Shown here piece after piece: positions 5,798 through 8,528 of a DNA stretch of 8,528 bases. Origin of the DNA: Spirochaetaceae bacterium (GTDB lineage: Bacteria; Spirochaetota; Spirochaetia; Treponematales; Breznakiellaceae); the NCBI GenBank assembly GCA_031269165.1, contig JAISZQ010000315.1, forward strand, positions 1 to 8,528, given 5' to 3'. The notes beneath the pieces were generated by a model, which was not told where the DNA came from, searched no databases, and saw only the letters and a program-made list of their open reading frames with translations. Within the stretch, counting starts at the first letter, position 1. The number at the start of each line of letters is the position of its first letter. A program made the translations under genes and the position numbers.

Positions 5798-5912
5798 TCG
5801 CTCCAGCCCGCTCTCCGGTCGATATTTCCGCGCCTAAAGGCGCGTCAACATCTCCCTCCGTTTGGTCATCCGCTACCCCCTTCAACGGGGGGTTGCCACC
5901 CCCCGTAACGCC
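5773..5912 (-). repeat. Composite G-rich stem-loop repeat, copy 2
   Basis: Read on the - strand this contains GGCGTTACGGGGGGTGGC, a 9-bp hairpin (5885-5893 with 5898-5906), the same module CCCCGTTGAAGGGGGTAGCG as copy 1, a different spacer with its own stem CGCGCC-TAAA-GGCGCG (5829-5844), and GCGAGGGGGAAGGCG ending in the terminator hairpin. Both end modules match copy 1 (16-128) while the middle differs. It lies upstream of, and in the same direction as, the unknown gene. Confidence 0.65.
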
Positions 5913-5960
5913 CCCCGAATCACCGCAGGAGATCTCCCACACGAACAAAAGCGTCATTGT

Positions 5961-5979
5961 CCACAACAAAAAAGCCCCG
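5961..5979 (+). repeat. Direct repeat CCACAACAAAAAAGCCCCG, left copy
   Basis: This 19-bp sequence is identical to 6456-6474, where it forms the left arm of the strong terminator at 6465-6503. Flanking bases are also similar (ATTGTCC against ATTTGTCC). The left copy lacks the matching right arm, so it is an orphan half-terminator. The two copies bracket the palindromic array. Confidence 0.75.
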
Positions 5980-5982
5980 CCC

Positions 5983-6431
5983 GTCATTGCGAGCAAACCC
6001 TCTGTCATTGCGAGCGAAGCGAAGCAATCGGCTCAACGCTTCGCGTTGAGCTTGGAAGGGCCTTCCCCGTCTGGATTGCTTCGTCGCCATGCTCCTCGCA
6101 ATGACGACAGTTCCGCCCGTCATTGCGAGCGAGCCGCTCGTTAGAGCGGGCAAGCAATCGGCTCAACGCTTCGCGTTGAGCTTGGAAGGGCCTTCTCCGT
6201 CTGGATTGCTTCGTCGCTGCTCCTCGCAATGACGACAGTTCTGCCCGTCATTGCGAGCAAAGCGATCCAGTGAAGGGCCTTCCCCGTCTGGATTGCTTCG
6301 TCGCTTTGCTCCTCGCAATGACGACAGTTCCGCCTGTCATTGCGAGCGGGCCGCTCTTAGAGCGGAGCGAGCAACCCAGTGGAGGGCCTTCTCCGTCTGG
6401 ATTGCTTCGTCGCTTTGCTCCTCGCAATGAC
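5983..6431. repeat. Array of palindromic 'GTCATTGCGAGC' units (REP-like)
   Basis: Four palindromic units lie in tandem. Each opens with GTCATTGCGAGC (6004, 6119, 6247, 6336; an extra truncated opening at 5983) and closes with GGATTGCTTCGTCGC, then CTCCTCGCAATGAC (ending 6105, 6233, 6322, 6431). Consecutive units are joined by a 13-nt linker GACAGTTCYGCCY. Units 1 and 2 carry an extra stem GCTCAACGC-TTC-GCGTTGAGC (6031-6051, 6161-6181); units 2 and 4 have a CCGCTC/GAGCGG stem within the left arm. All have AAGGGCCTTC or GAGGGCCTTC in the centre. Open frames here are repeat-driven and not real genes. Confidence 0.85.
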
Positions 6432-6464
6432 GGCATTCTCCGCTATCCATTTGTCCCACAACAA

Positions 6465-6503
6465 AAAAGCCCCGGCCATCCCATTGGGACGGCCGGGGCT
6501 TTT
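6465..6503. terminator. Strong bidirectional rho-independent terminator
   Basis: AAAAGCCCCGGCC (6465-6477) and GGCCGGGGCTTTT (6491-6503) form a 13-bp perfect stem, with a further TCCC/GGGA pairing inside. On the - strand it ends in a run of six T (6463-6468), and it lies about 40 bp behind the stop of the outer-membrane protein gene, which it serves. Confidence 0.9.
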
Positions 6504-6513
6504 ACGCCTAATC

Positions 6514-6532
6514 TAGCCTTCTCCGAAGGCTA
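6514..6532 (-). other. Stem-loop between the outer-membrane gene stop and its terminator
   Basis: TAGCCTTC (6514-6521) and GAAGGCTA (6525-6532) form an 8-bp hairpin with a three-base loop, 11 bases behind the stop codon and ahead of the main terminator. It has no T-run and may stabilise the 3' end of the message. Confidence 0.55.
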
Positions 6533-6543
6533 AACCCGTAACC

Positions 6544-8118
6544 CTAGAACTTCCAGTTGAAGTCAACCTGGAACTGGTTGGTGAACGCACTCGTCGAACC
6601 AATCTTCGTCGTAGTAGTAGCGAGGTCGTAGTAGAAATACTCAAGATCAGTCGCGCCGATCCCGCCGAGTTTGTCGAAGATCTCGATGCTGGACGTACCG
6701 AGGGTGATCTTCACGCCCGGCCGCACCCACACGCCCGCGCCCGGACTATATGTGGATTTATACACATCGGTCTTGTTGAGCGCGACATCACCCGCGATCC
6801 ACAGCAGGTTGTCAGACCCGATCCTCAGATACGCGGCGATCGTGTCGCTCACCGTGTAATCCGCGCGGATTTCAATCCCCACGGCCGTGTCGCCGTAGTT
6901 CTCGACTGCGCGGTACTTCACGTAGTCGGTCTTCTTTATCTTCCCCCACTCGTCATCCGGTTTGCTCGTGCTGTAGGCGTAATACTGGGCGAAAGGATTA
7001 GAGGAGGTATTCTTGGTGTACCGTTCCGCCGAGTCGTTCTGGAGCAGGACGTCGAGCTTGAGGGACGCTTTCAGGGCGGGAATGACGACGTATTCGCCTT
7101 TCAACCCGATAAGGGCGTACCCGATGGTCTGGTTGCCGAAGTAGGTGTTCGAATCGTCATACTTGCGGGTGTCGACATCCGCGTCCAGCACGACGGTGAG
7201 CGGGGCGATCGGCTTCACCGAAACGCCGGCGATAATCTGCGCCCCTGCGGCCTTTTCGGCGTATCCCTTCTTGTCGCCCGTGGTACCCATGGCGGCATCG
7301 CCATACACTTTGCCCAAAGTGGCTTTTTTATCGTCGCCGTAATCCTGCGCGTTGACGGCGGGGAAGAGCTTGACACCCGCGGCCGCGCTGATGAAGTCCG
7401 ACTTGTAGAGGCCGCCGAAGGCCGCCCCGCCAAAGACCGCGCCCAGCGTCCTGTTGGCCGTTTCAGGCGTCCATTTGGCGGCGGCGGTGCCGCTCGGGGC
7501 GGTGTAAACACTGTCATACGCGATCTTGTCAAGCGGCAGGCTGAACCCGAAGGAGACGCCGTCCACGATGTTGAACGCGGCGCGGGCGCCGGTTACCGTG
7601 TCGATGTTGGGATCGAAGGCGTTAATGGGCAGTTTCCCCAGACCCCACAGGTCGTCCGTGATCTTGCCGCCGTAGACCACGACCTTCTTGTCGAGGAAGT
7701 TGGCCCAGCCGTAGTAGGTGTGCGCGTAAAAGCCACCCGTGTTGTCAGCGTCCGCGGCCGCAGTCGTATTGCCGTTGATGGCCTCCAGCACCAGCTTCGC
7801 GCCGCCCCAGTCGCCGCCGTAGTTGGCCGTGACACGGGCACGATAGTTAGCCCCCGCGTCGTTGTTCCACAGCGAGAGCCGGGTGTTGTCGGAATCTTCC
7901 GCCCGGGTGACATCGTCCTTTACCGGGAAGTCGTTCGCGTTGACGGTGCCGTCGTTGTTGCTGTCATAGGCGTCGGGGTTAAACGCGGGTCGATTGTAAG
8001 TACTAAGGACTCCGATTACGGGGCTTTCGTCCGCCGTTGCAACCTTGAGACCCGCCTTCACCTCGCCTTCCAGCGTGAGCCCGTTACCTAGATCAATGGC
8101 GAACATATTTGCCGCCAA
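6544..8118 (-). CDS. Outer-membrane beta-barrel (porin-like) protein precursor; true start unresolved
   Basis: The 524-residue open product is rich in Gly, Asp, Tyr, Ala and alternating hydrophobic strands, with few Cys, and ends in NQFQVDFNWKF with aromatic or hydrophobic residues at alternate positions and a final Phe, the usual signal for BAM-dependent insertion. It is therefore likely an outer-membrane barrel of the kind found in treponemes. Residues 52-63 (DSNNDGTVNAND) match a dockerin or EF-hand calcium loop. The TTG at 8118 is the first standard start in frame, but the frame continues upstream to about 8151 as KKVLVFLLTLGLAANMFA, an excellent signal peptide with a cleavage site after the final Ala (residue 7 of the TTG version). 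No start codon precedes that stretch before the in-frame stop at 8178. A GTG at 8164, just behind a consensus promoter, is one base out of frame across two A-runs. The gene ends at a strong terminator. Specific substrate is unknown. Confidence 0.8.
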   Translation of the reverse strand: MAANMFAIDLGNGLTLEGEVKAGLKVATADESPVIGVLSTYNRPAFNPDAYDSNNDGTVNANDFPVKDDVTRAEDSDNTRLSLWNNDAGANYRARVTANYGGDWGGAKLVLEAINGNTTAAADADNTGGFYAHTYYGWANFLDKKVVVYGGKITDDLWGLGKLPINAFDPNIDTVTGARAAFNIVDGVSFGFSLPLDKIAYDSVYTAPSGTAAAKWTPETANRTLGAVFGGAAFGGLYKSDFISAAAGVKLFPAVNAQDYGDDKKATLGKVYGDAAMGTTGDKKGYAEKAAGAQIIAGVSVKPIAPLTVVLDADVDTRKYDDSNTYFGNQTIGYALIGLKGEYVVIPALKASLKLDVLLQNDSAERYTKNTSSNPFAQYYAYSTSKPDDEWGKIKKTDYVKYRAVENYGDTAVGIEIRADYTVSDTIAAYLRIGSDNLLWIAGDVALNKTDVYKSTYSPGAGVWVRPGVKITLGTSSIEIFDKLGGIGATDLEYFYYDLATTTTKIGSTSAFTNQFQVDFNWKF

Positions 8119-8177
8119 ACCGAGAGTTAGGAGAAAAACTAAAACTTTTTTGGGATTTTTCCACCGTGCCGGGGCTT

Positions 8178-8206
8178 AGTTTACCGAACAGGCGGCCGGG
8201 TGTCAA
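8178..8206 (-). promoter_or_regulatory. Sigma70-type promoter for the outer-membrane protein gene
   Basis: On the - strand TTGACA (8201-8206) and TAAACT (8178-8183) are separated by exactly 17 bp. Transcription would start near 8171, only about seven bases before the GTG at 8164. There is no Shine-Dalgarno sequence between them. Confidence 0.8.
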
Positions 8207-8279
8207 GGGGTTGTGGGAATGTGCGCGTTCACGGCTAACCGCAACGAGGTCGCAAGGAACTGCCGTTTTTGAAAAGTGA

Positions 8280-8308
8280 TTGACATTACACGGGATGTTG
8301 TGTAAGAT
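8280..8308 (+). promoter_or_regulatory. Sigma70-type promoter for the right-edge gene
   Basis: TTGACA (8280-8285) and TAAGAT (8303-8308) are separated by exactly 17 bp on the + strand. Transcription would start near 8315, giving a leader of about 160 nt that includes the G-rich hairpin at 8385-8409. It diverges from the promoter at 8178-8206, about 75 bp away. Confidence 0.75.
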
Positions 8309-8380
8309 GTTTTTGGTGGGGGGTTTAAGTTTTCGAATGGGACGAGGGTGTTTTTGCTTGCAAGATACTCATGTGCCGGG

Positions 8381-8420
8381 GGCGTTACGGGGGTGGGAAA
8401 CCCCCGTAGAGGCTACCGAT
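8381..8420 (+). repeat. Composite G-rich stem-loop repeat, copy 3 (5' part only)
   Basis: GGCGTTACGGGGGTGGGAA, then ACCCCCGTAGAGGCTACCGAT, forms a hairpin of at least 8 bp (ACGGGGGT 8387-8394, ACCCCCGT 8400-8407). It aligns with the reverse of 5869-5912 and, less fully, with 16-73. The distal GCGAGGGGGAAG hairpin of the other copies is missing. It lies in the predicted leader of the right-edge gene, 67 bp ahead of its start codon. Confidence 0.6.
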
Positions 8421-8474
8421 TATACACAAATATGATACAATAGACGAAACAGGGAACCCATAGGGAGGGGAATT

Positions 8475-8528
8475 ATGGAAACAATAGATATGAGCAGTCG
8501 TTTTCCCGACAAGCGTCTGGGAAAAAGG
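8475..8528 (+). CDS. N-terminal fragment of a gene running off the window, possibly a transposase
   Basis: An ATG at 8475 follows a good ribosome binding site (GGGAGGGG, 8463-8470) and the frame is open to the window edge, giving METIDMSSRFPDKRLGKR. The segment RFPDKRLGKR resembles the N-terminal FGDKRLNKR-type DNA-binding motif of Tn5/IS4-related transposases, but 18 residues are too few to be sure. If it is a transposase, the structured 160-nt leader could limit its expression. The coding call is fairly safe; the family is a guess. Confidence 0.55.
   Translation, partial: METIDMSSRFPDKRLGKR

Noticed and set aside
5983..6431. CRISPR array
   Set aside because: The repeats are palindromic units of variable length joined by a constant linker, with no unique spacers of uniform length and no cas genes.
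5862..6533. Several short open frames on both strands of the repeat region
   Set aside because: They arise from the palindromic repeats, share repeat-encoded peptides on both strands, and lack ribosome sites.
7720..8091. + strand open frame opposite the outer-membrane protein N terminus
   Set aside because: It is a shadow of the barrel gene without a ribosome site; its Val/Arg/Gly-rich product follows from the complementary codon pattern.

Overview
The window looks like a chromosomal segment of a moderately GC-rich Gram-negative bacterium, most likely a spirochaete of the Treponema group. This is inferred from the style of the outer-membrane protein, the incomplete-looking PTS locus and the many short palindromic repeats; no rRNA or other marker gene is present to prove it. 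Six coding regions are supported. On the + strand are ptsH (HPr) and ptsI (enzyme I), closely spaced and surely co-transcribed, plus the first 18 codons of a further gene at the right edge. On the - strand are a CDP-glycerol glycerophosphotransferase-family (TagB/TagF-like) protein, a 532-residue protein of unknown function, and a large outer-membrane beta-barrel-like protein.

Layout: 1-218 is a G-rich structured leader ending at ptsH; 219-2111 is ptsH-ptsI; 2112-2588 is non-coding and is mostly a roughly 340-bp transposon-like element with 19-bp perfect terminal inverted repeats and a near-perfect 8-bp target duplication, itself filled with palindromes; 2589-3863 is the TagB/TagF-like gene; 3864-4104 is a non-coding spacer with small hairpins; 4105-5703 is the unknown gene, with a good sigma70-type promoter placed so close that the message may be leaderless; 5739-6543 is non-coding and holds a G-rich repeat copy, an array of 'GTCATTGCGAGC' palindromic units with an almost constant 13-nt linker, and a strong terminator; 6544-8118 (with coding-like sequence up to about 8151) is the outer-membrane protein; 8119-8474 has two outward-facing promoters and a long structured leader for the right-edge gene.

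Functionally, HPr and enzyme I form the general phosphoryl-transfer module of the PTS. HPr keeps His15 but has Lys where the regulatory Ser46 normally sits, and enzyme I is short at its C terminus. The other genes concern the cell envelope (a membrane-anchored glycerol-phosphate or polyol-phosphate transferase and a porin-like protein) or are unknown.

The most unusual signals are: (1) the outer-membrane gene has a perfect signal-peptide reading frame with no start codon, while a GTG just behind a consensus promoter lies exactly one base out of frame across two A-runs; (2) a composite G-rich stem-loop repeat present three times, each time upstream of a gene and in the same orientation as that gene; (3) the small inverted-repeat element behind ptsI; (4) a repeat array flanked by duplicated halves of a terminator.
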